Source of the DNA: Thermoleptolyngbya sichuanensis A183
Lineage (GTDB): Bacteria; Cyanobacteriota; Cyanobacteriia; Elainellales; Elainellaceae
Reading direction: 5' to 3'
Assembly (NCBI RefSeq): GCF_013177315.1
Contig: NZ_CP053661.1
Coordinates: 62,001 to 126,000 of the forward strand
DNA: 64,000 bases
Numbering within the stretch: position 1 is the first letter of the stretch; every line of letters starts with the position of its first letter. The position numbers and the translations under genes were made by a program. A model generated the notes under the pieces. That model did no database searches, was not told the origin of the DNA, and saw only the letters and a program-made list of their open reading frames with translations. Of the stretch, positions 34,422 through 44,762 are shown in pieces.

Positions 34422-35348
34422 TTGCAGCCGAATGACAGACTGCCAAACGAACTAGCTTGGGTGCCCCAGCGCACCGAAGACGGTTCTTTTACTTTTTTTT
34501 CGGAAGCGTTTGGCGAAGCGTTTCACAGTCGGCTGGGGGCACGAGCCGAGGCGTTTGAAAAGTTTGCCCAGGTGACGCGGCTGGCGGCGTTGGCCCGGCA
34601 GTTTACGGAATCCGATTCGCCGCCGATCCGCCTGCTCGACGTGTGCTACGGGCTGGGGTACAACACGGCCGCTGCGCTGGAAACGGTGTGGGCAGAAAAT
34701 CCGACCTGTCGAGTGGAGGCGATCGCCCTAGAGCTAGACCCGACTGTTCCCCAGGCAGCGATCGCCCCGGATCTACTCGCCGCCTGGTCGCCCCCGGTGC
34801 AAAACGTGCTGAGGGCGATCGCCCAAAAGTCCGAATTCCAAGATTTCCAACTCAGCGCCCGCCTGCTGATCGGCGACGCACGACAGACCATTCGGCAGGT
34901 GGTGGCACAACACTTCCAGGCGGACGCAATCTTCTTTGACCCGTTTTCGCCGCGCCGCTGCCCCCAGTTGTGGACGGTGGAGTTTTTCGCGCAGGTGGCG
35001 ACATGCCTCAGTCCGACGGGAGTTCTAGCCACCTATTCGCGTTCGGCCTCGGTGCGGGCGGCAATGCAGGCAGCGGGACTACACCTTGGCAATATTCCTC
35101 TGCCCGCCGGAGCCGCACGCCGACCCCACGAATGGTCCCAGGGCACGGTGGCCGCCTGGTCGTCCGATGGCTTGCTGCCCCTCTCGCCAATGGAGCAAGA
35201 GCATCTGCACACCCGCGCCGCCGTGCCCTACCGCGACCCCAGCCTCAGCGACAGCGCCGCCGCCATCCTGACGCGACATCAGCAAGAGCAACAGCAGGCT
35301 CCGCTGGAATCAACCACAAGCTGGCGGCGGCGATGGGGCATTGTCTAG
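34422..35348 (+). CDS. mnmD: MnmD-like tRNA 5-methylaminomethyl-2-thiouridine methyltransferase
   Basis: A 308-residue protein like the methyltransferase half of MnmC (DUF752). WVPQRTEDGSFTFFSEAFGEAFHSRLGA (about 13-40) is the conserved opening, LLDVCYGLGYNTAAALE the SAM-binding motif I, and DAIFFDPFSPRRCPQLWT the motif IV region. The start is a TTG; other starts nearby are possible but none has a clear advantage. There is no FAD oxidase domain, as in other bacteria with stand-alone MnmD, which methylates the wobble U34. It probably lies in the ilvN transcript. Confidence 0.85.
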   Translation: MQPNDRLPNELAWVPQRTEDGSFTFFSEAFGEAFHSRLGARAEAFEKFAQVTRLAALARQFTESDSPPIRLLDVCYGLGYNTAAALETVWAENPTCRVEAIALELDPTVPQAAIAPDLLAAWSPPVQNVLRAIAQKSEFQDFQLSARLLIGDARQTIRQVVAQHFQADAIFFDPFSPRRCPQLWTVEFFAQVATCLSPTGVLATYSRSASVRAAMQAAGLHLGNIPLPAGAARRPHEWSQGTVAAWSSDGLLPLSPMEQEHLHTRAAVPYRDPSLSDSAAAILTRHQQEQQQAPLESTTSWRRRWGIV

Positions 35349-35350
35349 GA

Positions 35351-35394
35351 ATTTTCCAGGCATCTTCCAGGCATTTTCCAGGCATTTTTCAGGC
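35351..35394. repeat. Tandem repeat, 4 x 11 bp
   Basis: Four near-identical units of attttccaggc lie between the convergent stops of mnmD and eno. Confidence 0.85.
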
Positions 35395-35423
35395 GTGTCA
35401 CACCCGAAAAATGCCCCTTTTGC

Positions 35424-37110
<1,687 letters not shown>

Positions 37111-38553
37111 CTAGAGCGTGAAGGTAAAGTCCTCCACCAGCGCACCGGGAACCCACATTCCGCCGAGGCGACGGCGCTCATAGGTGTCCACAGTGGCGAT
37201 AAATTCAATTTGCTGCGTCAGGGCAATCAGGTTGTCGCCGAGGCAGCGATAGAGGCTTTCGTCAAAGCGGAGGTTTTCAATCGGGGCCACAATCTCGCCT
37301 TGCTCCACCCAAAAGCAGGCGTAGCGGGTCATGCCCGTGATGCGGCCGGTTGGGCGATCGCTCCAGTTCAGGTAATGCAGATTAGACAGGTACAGCCCCG
37401 TCTCCAGCGCCGTCAGCACGTCGGCAGCAGGCAGACTGCCGGGACACACTTCGGGCGATCGCAGCGATTCGGCGCTGTTTGCCCCATTGGCGGTTTTGCC
37501 ATATTCCTTAGCGGTGCGCGAGTTGACCAGCGTGTTAACAAGCTTGCCCTGGTCGATAATCGTCAACTCCATTGGGGCAATTTCGCCCAGGTGGTTGAAC
37601 CGGGGCACCAGACCAGAGGCAAAGTTTTCGCGCAGGGTGAATTGAGAAGACAGCGTGCGATCGCCCCGCTGCAACGCGCCCAGGGCACTTTCGCCCTGCT
37701 GGAGCGATGCCTCACTGACCCCGCCCCAGGAGAACATCGCCACAATATCAGCCAGCGCCGCCGGAGCCAGATAAACCCGATAGCCGCCTTTGGGAATGGG
37801 TTTGGGGGTGAGGGCGAGGCGCTCAAGCTGCTGTTTGGAATCCGCCAGTTTGGCGGCGTAGGCAGCCGCATCCCACTCGCTGCCTGCTAGGGTGCCCTTC
37901 ACAGCCTGCCCGTCGGCGGTAAACAGCGAATAATCCAGCGAGAAGGAGTCCGTGGCGAACCAGTGCCGCTGCCCCACCGAGTCGGCGTAGGCTTGCAGCA
38001 TTCGCCCACCCGCGTAGATGCCCGTAAAGTCCAGCCCATCGACCTCCGGCAGCACAGCATCCACCACGGCATTTGGATCGAGCAGGCAACCGTGATGCAC
38101 GTCGCGGCTGGTGGCATCGCCCGACGGCAACACTTGATAGGGATCGATCGGCAAATGAGGCAGGTCGGCCCGCAGGTCGGCCAGCGCATCGGCGGCGATC
38201 GCCCAGTCTGTGTCCCAATTGCCCGTCAGCGGAAACCGCCAGGACGCAGTGCGCTGGTTTGCCATCAGCGTCAGCCCCACTTGGCAATCCACAATGCCGC
38301 CCGTCTGCCGCACGCGGGCGTGGTTAAACCGCACAAATTGGCTCTGTTCAGCATTTAGCCCCAGCGTGAACTGTTCCTCTGGCAATAGCCGCTCGGCGAT
38401 CGCCGCTGCTAGGTCAGAAAACTCAGCTTCTAACGCATCTAGGGCGATCGCCGCTCCAGTTTCAGGTGTGGTTTCAGGTGTGGTTTCAAGGTTGAGATGC
38501 GTCACGTTAACCTCTAGCGTAGTACCGTCCAAGTTTGACCGTTTAACAGCCAT
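37111..38553 (-). CDS. pmbA: TldD/PmbA family protein (PmbA/TldE-like subunit)
   Basis: A 480-residue protein like the non-catalytic partner of the TldD/TldE metalloprotease, which trims peptides in some bacteria. Motifs include RFNHARVRQTGGIVDCQVGLTLMANQRTASW (about 71-101) and LTIIDQGKLVNTLVNSRTAKEYG. It lacks the HExxxH zinc motif. It follows the tldD-like gene by 74 bp on the same strand, the usual operon order for this heterodimer. The Thr/Glu/Ala-rich N-terminus (about 15-40) contains a small in-frame repeat (PETTPET). Confidence 0.9.
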   Translation of the reverse strand: MAVKRSNLDGTTLEVNVTHLNLETTPETTPETGAAIALDALEAEFSDLAAAIAERLLPEEQFTLGLNAEQSQFVRFNHARVRQTGGIVDCQVGLTLMANQRTASWRFPLTGNWDTDWAIAADALADLRADLPHLPIDPYQVLPSGDATSRDVHHGCLLDPNAVVDAVLPEVDGLDFTGIYAGGRMLQAYADSVGQRHWFATDSFSLDYSLFTADGQAVKGTLAGSEWDAAAYAAKLADSKQQLERLALTPKPIPKGGYRVYLAPAALADIVAMFSWGGVSEASLQQGESALGALQRGDRTLSSQFTLRENFASGLVPRFNHLGEIAPMELTIIDQGKLVNTLVNSRTAKEYGKTANGANSAESLRSPEVCPGSLPAADVLTALETGLYLSNLHYLNWSDRPTGRITGMTRYACFWVEQGEIVAPIENLRFDESLYRCLGDNLIALTQQIEFIATVDTYERRRLGGMWVPGALVEDFTFTL

Positions 38554-38627
38554 TCAAAAGCCATCTAAAGGCCAACTGTTCAAAAGCCCTGCAAAATTGC
38601 TCATTCACGAAACTGTCCAACGTCAAA

Positions 38628-40064
38628 TCAGCCACCGCCAAACACTTCCACCTCTTCAAAGGCACATACCGGAGAGCCGTGACCCACGCGAATCGCTTGG
38701 TTGGGTTCTCCTTTGCCGCAATAGGGCGTGCCGTAGATTTCCCAGGTTTCTGAATTACCAATGCGGCTCAGCCGATGCCAGAAGTCGAGCGTCGTGCCGC
38801 GATAGTTGGGATTTCGCAGCGTTTTGGTCAGCTTGCCGTTTTCGATGCGCTTGGCATATTCGCAGCCAAACTGAAACTTGTAGCGCTGATCGTCGATAGA
38901 CCAGGAGCGGTTTGCCTCCATATACACGCCCTCTTCGATGTCGGCGATAATCGCGGCGGGCGAATCTTCTCCTGGCTCTAGGTTCAAATTGGCCATGCGG
39001 TCGATGGGTGGGCGGTTCCAGGACGAGGCACGGGCACAAGACACCCCCGGAACCCCCAGCCGCGCCTGACTTTCCAGGCTGCCTAGCCCCCGCTGCAACA
39101 CGCCTTCACGAATCAGGTATTCCCGACTGGCGGGTGCGCCCGTGTCGTCAAATCGGTAGCTGGCAAATTCATTCGGCACGGCAGGGTTAAAGGTAACATT
39201 CATCAGCCGGGAGCCATAGGAGAGGCTGCCAAAGTCTGACGGCTTCACGAAGCTGCCGCCCGCGTAGTTGCGCTCATCCCCCAGAATGCGGTCTAGCTCT
39301 AGCGGATGGCCAACGCTTTCGTGAATTTGCAACATCATCTGGTCGGGAGCGAGGACGAGCGTGGTGCGGGTGGTGGGGCATTCCTCGGCCGTCAGCAGTT
39401 CGACCGTCTGCTGGCCAATGTGCTGGGCGCGGCTCCAAAGCTGGTCATCTAGAAATAGCTCCCAGCCGCCCTGATAGCAGTGCGCCAGGTGGCCGTTGTT
39501 GCTGCGCTGCTGCACGATGGGGCCGTCTTGGGCGATCGCCCCATAGTGCGTTTCAATCAGTGACAACTGCTGATACACCTCAGAGCCGTTGCTGCTGACA
39601 AACCAGGAATCCACGGTTTCGTGACGGGCAACGGCGAGCGTCTGCACAATTTGCTCCGAAACCTTCAGCGTCTTGCAGAGGCGCACAAGCAGCTCGTTGA
39701 TCTCTCCTGGCGAGAGGGCATTCAGCGGCTTTTGAAACGGCGAGGCATATTGCCCCACCACTTTGGGACGAATGGCGGGCGTAGCGGGATAAATGCCCCA
39801 GCGGCTGGCGACGATCGCCTGCTGATAGGCGGTTTTAGCGGCCGCGCGGATCTGTTCCGGCTGAAAGGAATTGACTGCTCCATAGCCAATCTGCCCCTGC
39901 GCCATGACCTCCACCATCACGCCCTGATTCAGCGACTTGGCATTGCCCTCTGGCAGCCCATCGCGGACATAGCAACTGGCAGCGGTTTCCCTGACTGCCC
40001 GGAGTCCAATCCAGTCTGCATCCAGGTCTAGGGTAGAGAGCAGATGTTGCAGATCAGAAATCAT
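38628..40064 (-). CDS. tldD: TldD-type metalloprotease subunit
   Basis: A 478-residue TldD. The zinc site is the HExxxH in LQIHESVGHPLELDRILGDERNYAG (about 233-260). EGVYMEANRSWSIDDQRYKFQFGCEYA (about 380-410) and the C-terminal PNYRGTTLDFWHRLSRIGN region are conserved. In the E. coli complex TldD provides the zinc and TldE helps form the substrate tunnel. It is the first gene of the pair with the PmbA-like gene. The cognate peptide is unknown and no RiPP precursor is evident nearby. Confidence 0.92.
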   Translation of the reverse strand: MISDLQHLLSTLDLDADWIGLRAVRETAASCYVRDGLPEGNAKSLNQGVMVEVMAQGQIGYGAVNSFQPEQIRAAAKTAYQQAIVASRWGIYPATPAIRPKVVGQYASPFQKPLNALSPGEINELLVRLCKTLKVSEQIVQTLAVARHETVDSWFVSSNGSEVYQQLSLIETHYGAIAQDGPIVQQRSNNGHLAHCYQGGWELFLDDQLWSRAQHIGQQTVELLTAEECPTTRTTLVLAPDQMMLQIHESVGHPLELDRILGDERNYAGGSFVKPSDFGSLSYGSRLMNVTFNPAVPNEFASYRFDDTGAPASREYLIREGVLQRGLGSLESQARLGVPGVSCARASSWNRPPIDRMANLNLEPGEDSPAAIIADIEEGVYMEANRSWSIDDQRYKFQFGCEYAKRIENGKLTKTLRNPNYRGTTLDFWHRLSRIGNSETWEIYGTPYCGKGEPNQAIRVGHGSPVCAFEEVEVFGGG

Positions 40065-40636
40065 AGAATTGTCAGGGTTTCAGGATTCATTAGGATTGAT
40101 GCAGTCAAGGGACAGAAGGCTCGACCCGCGCCGAAATGCCCCGCTGCCCAGCGAACCATTTAGACAGCCTAGAGGGGAAGGAAAGCGTCTGGCTGCATAT
40201 CTGACAGCATATCTGACTGCATAGTAGCTGAATTTTCTAGCTGAATGTTTCTCAGCCCACACCTGGGTTCAGCACAGCAAGATTCATGTAATTTCTCGCA
40301 CCAGCATGGCTCGATTCGTCAAGCCCTTACGAAGAACCTTAAGGTCTTCTGCGGATTTCACCCTGCCACCTCAGTATAAGATGTAGAAACACGTGAGAAA
40401 TTGATACTCACAAGCCTCTCTCGACTACAGAGTTTGGTTAGGGCAACAACCCTGGAGCCAGCCAAGTCCTGAGGTCAAACCAGCAGATTAAGGCTGTTTT
40501 GACCAGTCGCACACAGCTATTCAAGGTTCGATGCCGAGTTCGGTTTGGGTGCTTCTACTGGTGGCAGAGCGATGGCTCTGATCATCTGTTGTAAATGACC
40601 GCGATTTGGGATTGAAGATTATCAAGGAAGCAGCCC
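40065..40636. other. Divergent intergenic region
   Basis: About 570 bp between tldD (minus) and the cyclic-nucleotide-binding gene (plus). No ORF was supported. A stretch with ggttcgatgccgagttcgg near 40528 recalls tRNA or 5S motifs but does not fold as either. Promoters for both genes must lie here. Confidence 0.4.
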
Positions 40637-41173
40637 ATGCAAAAGGTTCTGTGTATTCTGGGTGAGTTGAGCGATCGCGATATTGACTGGCTCGTGCAGG
40701 TCGGTCGCAAGCAACAGGTGCCCGCGGGCAGCGTCCTGATTTACGAGGGGCATCCGGTAGACACGCTCTATATCTTGTTGGATGGGACGCTGGTGGTGTC
40801 GATTTCGGCGCTGGACGGCCGACAGATCGCTCGCCTATCGAGTGGCGAGCTGGTGGGAGAAATGTCGTTTATCGACTCGCGCCCACCTTCGGCGACGGTG
40901 CAAACGCTGGAAGATTCTACGGTGCTGGCGATTCCTCGCGCCCAACTCGCCGAAAAGCTCCAGCAGGATGAAGGCTTTGGCTGCCGTTTTTATCGAGCGC
41001 TGGCGATTTTGCTGTCGCAGCGACTGCGGGGCACGGTGAAGCAGCTAGGCGACGAGGGCGCAAAACCCACCGCCAACGGTCATGTTTCCCAGGAAGACGG
41101 CGTGGCGATCGCCCAACTGCGGTTCGAGCGCCTGCTGAATCAGCTTCAGGTTCAGTCAGCGGGGCAGACCTAA
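40637..41173 (+). CDS. Cyclic nucleotide-binding domain protein
   Basis: A 178-residue protein that is one CAP-type cyclic nucleotide-binding domain with short ends. Strands run from VPAGSVLIYEGHPVDTLYILLDGTLVVSI to the phosphate-binding cassette SSGELVGEMSFIDSRPPSATVQTLE (about 71-95), where GE and the following R-x2-S/T-A pattern fit nucleotide binding. There is no DNA-binding HTH, so it is not a transcription factor by itself. It is paralogous to the gene at 42053-42586. Its last 4 bp overlap the stop of the convergent SirB1 gene. Confidence 0.85.
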   Translation: MQKVLCILGELSDRDIDWLVQVGRKQQVPAGSVLIYEGHPVDTLYILLDGTLVVSISALDGRQIARLSSGELVGEMSFIDSRPPSATVQTLEDSTVLAIPRAQLAEKLQQDEGFGCRFYRALAILLSQRLRGTVKQLGDEGAKPTANGHVSQEDGVAIAQLRFERLLNQLQVQSAGQT

Positions 41174-41991
41174 GAACCGCTCATTTGCGCCAGCAGATTA
41201 CGAATCAACTTGGCATCTCTGGCGGTGGGAACCTGGTCAAGATAGGCTTCTAGATCCAGCGATGCCTCCGGCCAGCGACCCAGGTGATAGTACAAAATGC
41301 CGCGATCGCGCTGTTCTTGGGGCGCATCGGGAAACAGCATCAGGATACGTTCGACCATAGAGAGCGATCGCGGCAGATCTTCCTGGTTCAAATAAATCAT
41401 CTTTAGATTGGTCAGCATCCGCGCCAAAAACTGACGATTGCTGACTGGCTGCAAAAACTCTGGGCGCAGTTCCACAGACCGCCCATACACCTGGCTCAGC
41501 CGCTCCTGACAGTCCTCAGCAAACATCACTGCACCCTGATGAAATGGGTCGATCAGTATATCCATATCTGCCACGGTCGGGCGAATTAGAAAGTGACCGG
41601 GCATCCCCACACCCGCCATCGGGAAGCCAACTCGTTTTGCAACTTCCAGATACACCAGCGACAGCGTAATCGGAATGCCCCGCCGCCGCTCAATTACGTC
41701 ATTCAGGTAGCTGTTGCGCGGGTCATAATATTGCGCGGCATTGCCCACATAGCCCAGGTCTTCGTATAGATAGCGGTTCAGCGCTTGGATGACCCGCAGC
41801 GGATAGCGTTCGGGTGGCAAGCGCTCTTCAACCTCTGCGGCCATCACGTCCAGCGCGTTGAGATATTCTTCCGGGTCGAGCGGGGGATATTCTTCTTGTG
41901 CGATATACAGTGCGGCCCGTGCCAAGTCGATGGCTTCATCGGGCTGGTGAATCTCTTGGTAGAACCGCTGTCGCGCTGGCGGGAAATCCAT
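41170..41991 (-). CDS. SirB1-type transglutaminase-like TPR protein
   Basis: A 273-residue SirB1-family protein. The core is YLNDVIERRRGIPITLSLVYLEVAKRVGFPMAGVGMPGHFLIRP (about 93-137), the transglutaminase-like fold characteristic of the family. It ends with TPR-like helices (LMLFPDAPQEQRDRGILYYHLGRWPEASLDLEAYL). Some catalytic Cys-type positions of true transglutaminases are not evident, and no enzyme activity is established for SirB1. ATG 41991 (MDFPPARQRFYQEI) is the family-like start. Confidence 0.85.
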   Translation of the reverse strand: MDFPPARQRFYQEIHQPDEAIDLARAALYIAQEEYPPLDPEEYLNALDVMAAEVEERLPPERYPLRVIQALNRYLYEDLGYVGNAAQYYDPRNSYLNDVIERRRGIPITLSLVYLEVAKRVGFPMAGVGMPGHFLIRPTVADMDILIDPFHQGAVMFAEDCQERLSQVYGRSVELRPEFLQPVSNRQFLARMLTNLKMIYLNQEDLPRSLSMVERILMLFPDAPQEQRDRGILYYHLGRWPEASLDLEAYLDQVPTARDAKLIRNLLAQMSGS

Positions 41992-42016
41992 AGGGCAACG
42001 CCGGGAAGGTCACATT

Positions 42017-42064
42017 TGGGCTAATGCGTCACTGGGCTAATGCATCACTGGGCTAATGCGTCAC
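42017..42064. repeat. Tandem repeat, 3 x 16 bp
   Basis: Three units of tgggctaatgcgtcac, one with a single change. The first unit in the gene's direction (42049-42064) overlaps the end of the minus-strand gene and encodes its V-T-H-stop. Confidence 0.9.
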
Positions 42065-42586
42065 TAGCCACTCTAGGCGGGCTTTTGCCAGATCCAGGTT
42101 ATCGAACACCTGGGGATTGTGGTGGTCGGGCGATTCATCATCGGGCACGTTGGGCGAGTCGCCCCCATAGCCCAATCGGCTGACCGTCGTTCGCAGGCGA
42201 TCGCTCAAAAAGGCCGCCAGCGCCCGATAGAAGTTAGACGAAAAGGCGACATCTTGCGACAGTTTAGCCGTCAACTGCATCCGGGGAATTGACCAAACCA
42301 CCGAATTTTCAACCGCTCTCACCGTCGCTGTGGGCGGGCGCGAGTCGATGAAGGAAATTTCCCCCAACACCTCACCAGAGGACAGCACAGCAATGGGGCG
42401 ATCGCCATCTGGCGAAGCCACCGACACCACAAATCGCCCACTCAGCACCACATACAGCGCGTCGATCGGCTGTCCTTCAGAAATCAGCACCGATCCCTTG
42501 GGCACGCCCTGCCGCTTCCCTGCCTGCAATAGCCACTCAAAGTCGCGATCGCTAATTGCCGCCAGTAGATATAACGCTTTTTTCAT
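42053..42586 (-). CDS. Cyclic nucleotide-binding domain protein (paralogue)
   Basis: A 177-residue paralogue of the 40637-41173 protein. The two share the opening (SDRDFEWLLQAGKRQGVPKGSVLI), GE-x-SFIDSRPP-T/S-ATV and FYRALA-x-FLS-x-RLR. The ligand cassette is SSGEVLGEISFIDSRPPTATV (about 71-91). Again there is no output domain. The two paralogues flank the SirB1 gene in opposite orientations, which suggests an old inverted duplication. A MITE (copy 3) lies 41 bp upstream of its ATG. Confidence 0.85.
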   Translation of the reverse strand: MKKALYLLAAISDRDFEWLLQAGKRQGVPKGSVLISEGQPIDALYVVLSGRFVVSVASPDGDRPIAVLSSGEVLGEISFIDSRPPTATVRAVENSVVWSIPRMQLTAKLSQDVAFSSNFYRALAAFLSDRLRTTVSRLGYGGDSPNVPDDESPDHHNPQVFDNLDLAKARLEWLVTH

Positions 42587-42626
42587 ACCCTTCAGTTTCT
42601 AATAGAATCCTGTTAAAAATTAACCT

Positions 42627-42717
42627 CAGGACTTACGCACTTGCGATAAGTTTTTTGGATTTTGAACGATTTTTCACGGGCGACACCTCGAAAAATCGTT
42701 CCACTTCGTGAGTCCTA
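42627..42717. mobile_element. 92-bp palindromic MITE, copy 3
   Basis: The ends caggacttacgca and tcgtgagtccta surround an internal hairpin with arms gaacgatttttc and gaaaaatcgttc. Perfect 5-bp duplications aacct are at 42622-42626 and 42718-42722. The stem sequence differs from other copies but still pairs fully. Confidence 0.88.
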
Positions 42718-42877
42718 AACCTGTTGAACGAACGAATAAACCCGTTTTCAGCCATATTCCCTCAGCATAGCGACTTTGGGGAATTTCTTTGGGGAATTTC
42801 TTCGGGGAATTTTTCTGGAGATTTTCTTTGGGCGATTCCCTAATGCGATGCCGAATATCGCTGAATATCGCCGAATA

Positions 42878-44530
42878 TCATAGGGGCGGCGTTTGCACAG
42901 GCGGGCGCACCCGCTGCACCAGCGTAAATCCCTCTGCCTGCCCCAAAACCCGTTTCTGGGGCAATTCCAAAGACTTCAGCGCCGCCTCGTCTAGCAGTAG
43001 ATAAACCTGCGGTTCGTTCGTCCATAGCTTTTGCAGCCGCTCGGCATTGGCCGGCAAAACCCGGCGATCGCTATAAAACTCCAAAGACGGGCGGCGATCG
43101 CCATAGGAGCTATAAACCGTTTCTCCAGCCGGGGTGTGCGATCGCACCAGCGCCGCCACAGGCTGAACCGGAAACGCCTCCGCCAACTCCCATAGCCAGT
43201 GGGGAGTCAGCATGAGCAGCAGCAGCGACAGGTACATCCCCCAGATCAGCACGCCGATAAACTGCGGATTTTGCCGCCTTACCAGCATCGCCGCCACCGT
43301 GAGCGCCGCCGCCAGCGTAGCCATCACAATCCCCACATCCACCTCGCGCGGCTGCTGAATCCATCCCAGATACACCGCCCCAATCCAGCCCAACAGCCCC
43401 AGCCCGCCCAAAACTTGCCACCAGAGAGGCGAATAGCCCTCTCCTGGCATTTGCCGCACGCCCACCTGCCGTCCCTCCCGCCACAGGTCAGCCAGTTTGC
43501 CCCCCACCAGCAGCGCCAGCGCCGGATACAGCGGCAGCACGTACCACGGCAGCTTAGTAGACATGAGGGAAATGGCGGCAAAATAGAGACCGCTCCACAC
43601 CAGCGCCAGCTTTGCCCAGCCAAAAATCAGATTATTCTGCGCTAGGCGAATCCCCGCTGGCAAAAACACCACCCACGGCACGCCATACTTCACAATTTCT
43701 AGGAGGTAATACCAGGGCGGGCCGTCATTTTGCTCGACGGGCTTCCAGATGCGGCTGGCGGACTGCTGCACCAGGTTTCGCCCCAGAAACTCCCTGCCAT
43801 AGTGCCCCCACTGGGCTGCATACCAGAAGGCGACCGGAGCGCTGCCCAGGGCAATACCCGCCCACAGATAGGGCTGCTGCAACAGACGCGGCGTGTCCCA
43901 AATCAAGAAAACGAGCAGAATACTCCCCAGCAGCAGCCCTAGCATCAGTCCTTTGGTCAGGCAAATCAGCCCCAAGCTGAGGCCGATCCCCAGGGCAAAG
44001 CGCGTGTCTCGACGCGATCGCAGTCCGCACCACACCAGCAGCAGCAGCCAGCACAGCACCGCCCCGTCCAGCATTGCCAGCCGACCGTTGCGAACAACGG
44101 GCAGCCAGGTAAGATACACCAGCGCCGACAGCAGCGAGGGCAAGCGACCAGGAAACAGTTCGCGCCCAATGGCGTACAGCAGCGGAACCGAAAGCGCGGT
44201 CAGGATCGCCCCCGGCAGCCGAGAAGTCCACTCATTAACCCCGCCGATGCCATAGGCGATCGCCATCAGGCAGTGCATCAGCGGCGGCTTATTCAGGTAG
44301 GGTTCACCGCCCAGAGTCGGAAACAGCCAGGCCCGCGCTTCTGGGGGCGATCGCCAAATCTCCCGCGCCACTTGTGCGACGGTGCCTTCGTCCCAATCGC
44401 GCAGCGGCACGCTACCCAGGTTGACCGTCATCAGCAGCAGCGCCACAATGAGCAGCGCAGTTATCCATACCCAATCTTGCCGGATGGGATAGGCACTGGC
44501 TTTGGCACCGGAGTGGCTCAGAATAGACAT
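42878..44530 (-). CDS. GT39/ArnT-like membrane glycosyltransferase
   Basis: A 550-residue integral membrane glycosyltransferase of the ArnT/PMT-type superfamily, which uses lipid-linked sugars. After a first hydrophobic helix (WITALLIVALLLMTVNLG, about 16-33) comes PLRDWDEGTVAQVAREI, with the conserved Asp-Glu pair of the family's first loop. About ten more hydrophobic helices follow, and a soluble C-terminal domain from about residue 465. ATG 44530 (MSILSHSG) is preferred to the ATG 24 codons upstream, whose extension is Cys/Arg-rich and unlike the family. The acceptor is unknown; lipid A or protein are possibilities. Confidence 0.85.
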   Translation of the reverse strand: MSILSHSGAKASAYPIRQDWVWITALLIVALLLMTVNLGSVPLRDWDEGTVAQVAREIWRSPPEARAWLFPTLGGEPYLNKPPLMHCLMAIAYGIGGVNEWTSRLPGAILTALSVPLLYAIGRELFPGRLPSLLSALVYLTWLPVVRNGRLAMLDGAVLCWLLLLVWCGLRSRRDTRFALGIGLSLGLICLTKGLMLGLLLGSILLVFLIWDTPRLLQQPYLWAGIALGSAPVAFWYAAQWGHYGREFLGRNLVQQSASRIWKPVEQNDGPPWYYLLEIVKYGVPWVVFLPAGIRLAQNNLIFGWAKLALVWSGLYFAAISLMSTKLPWYVLPLYPALALLVGGKLADLWREGRQVGVRQMPGEGYSPLWWQVLGGLGLLGWIGAVYLGWIQQPREVDVGIVMATLAAALTVAAMLVRRQNPQFIGVLIWGMYLSLLLLMLTPHWLWELAEAFPVQPVAALVRSHTPAGETVYSSYGDRRPSLEFYSDRRVLPANAERLQKLWTNEPQVYLLLDEAALKSLELPQKRVLGQAEGFTLVQRVRPPVQTPPL

Positions 44531-44588
44531 GCCAGCATTATCGCAACATTGGCACGCCCTCGGACACCGAGATTGTCCCAAATCGGAA

Positions 44589-44680
44589 CAGGACTTACGC
44601 ACTTGCGATAAGCTCTCTGGGTGTTGGGCAATTTCTCGCGGGCTGCGCCCGCGAGAAATTGCCCAACTGCGTAAGTCCTA
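44589..44680. mobile_element. 92-bp palindromic MITE, copy 4
   Basis: The ends caggacttacgca and tgcgtaagtccta surround a hairpin with arms gggcaatttctcgcggg and cccgcgagaaattgccc. Perfect 5-bp duplications cggaa are at 44584-44588 and 44681-44685. It lies 58 bp upstream of the GT39 ATG. Confidence 0.9.
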
Positions 44681-44762
44681 CGGAAATTCCAGACAGGCGG
44701 GGCTTGCAAAACGCTGCTGGCTCCGGGTTACAAACGGGTTACAAACGGACTACACAACGGCG

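Noticed and set aside
40520-40560. tRNA- or 5S-rRNA-like motif (ggttcgatgccgagttcgg)
   Set aside because: The expected T-stem does not pair and no acceptor stem or flanking 5S helices could be formed.
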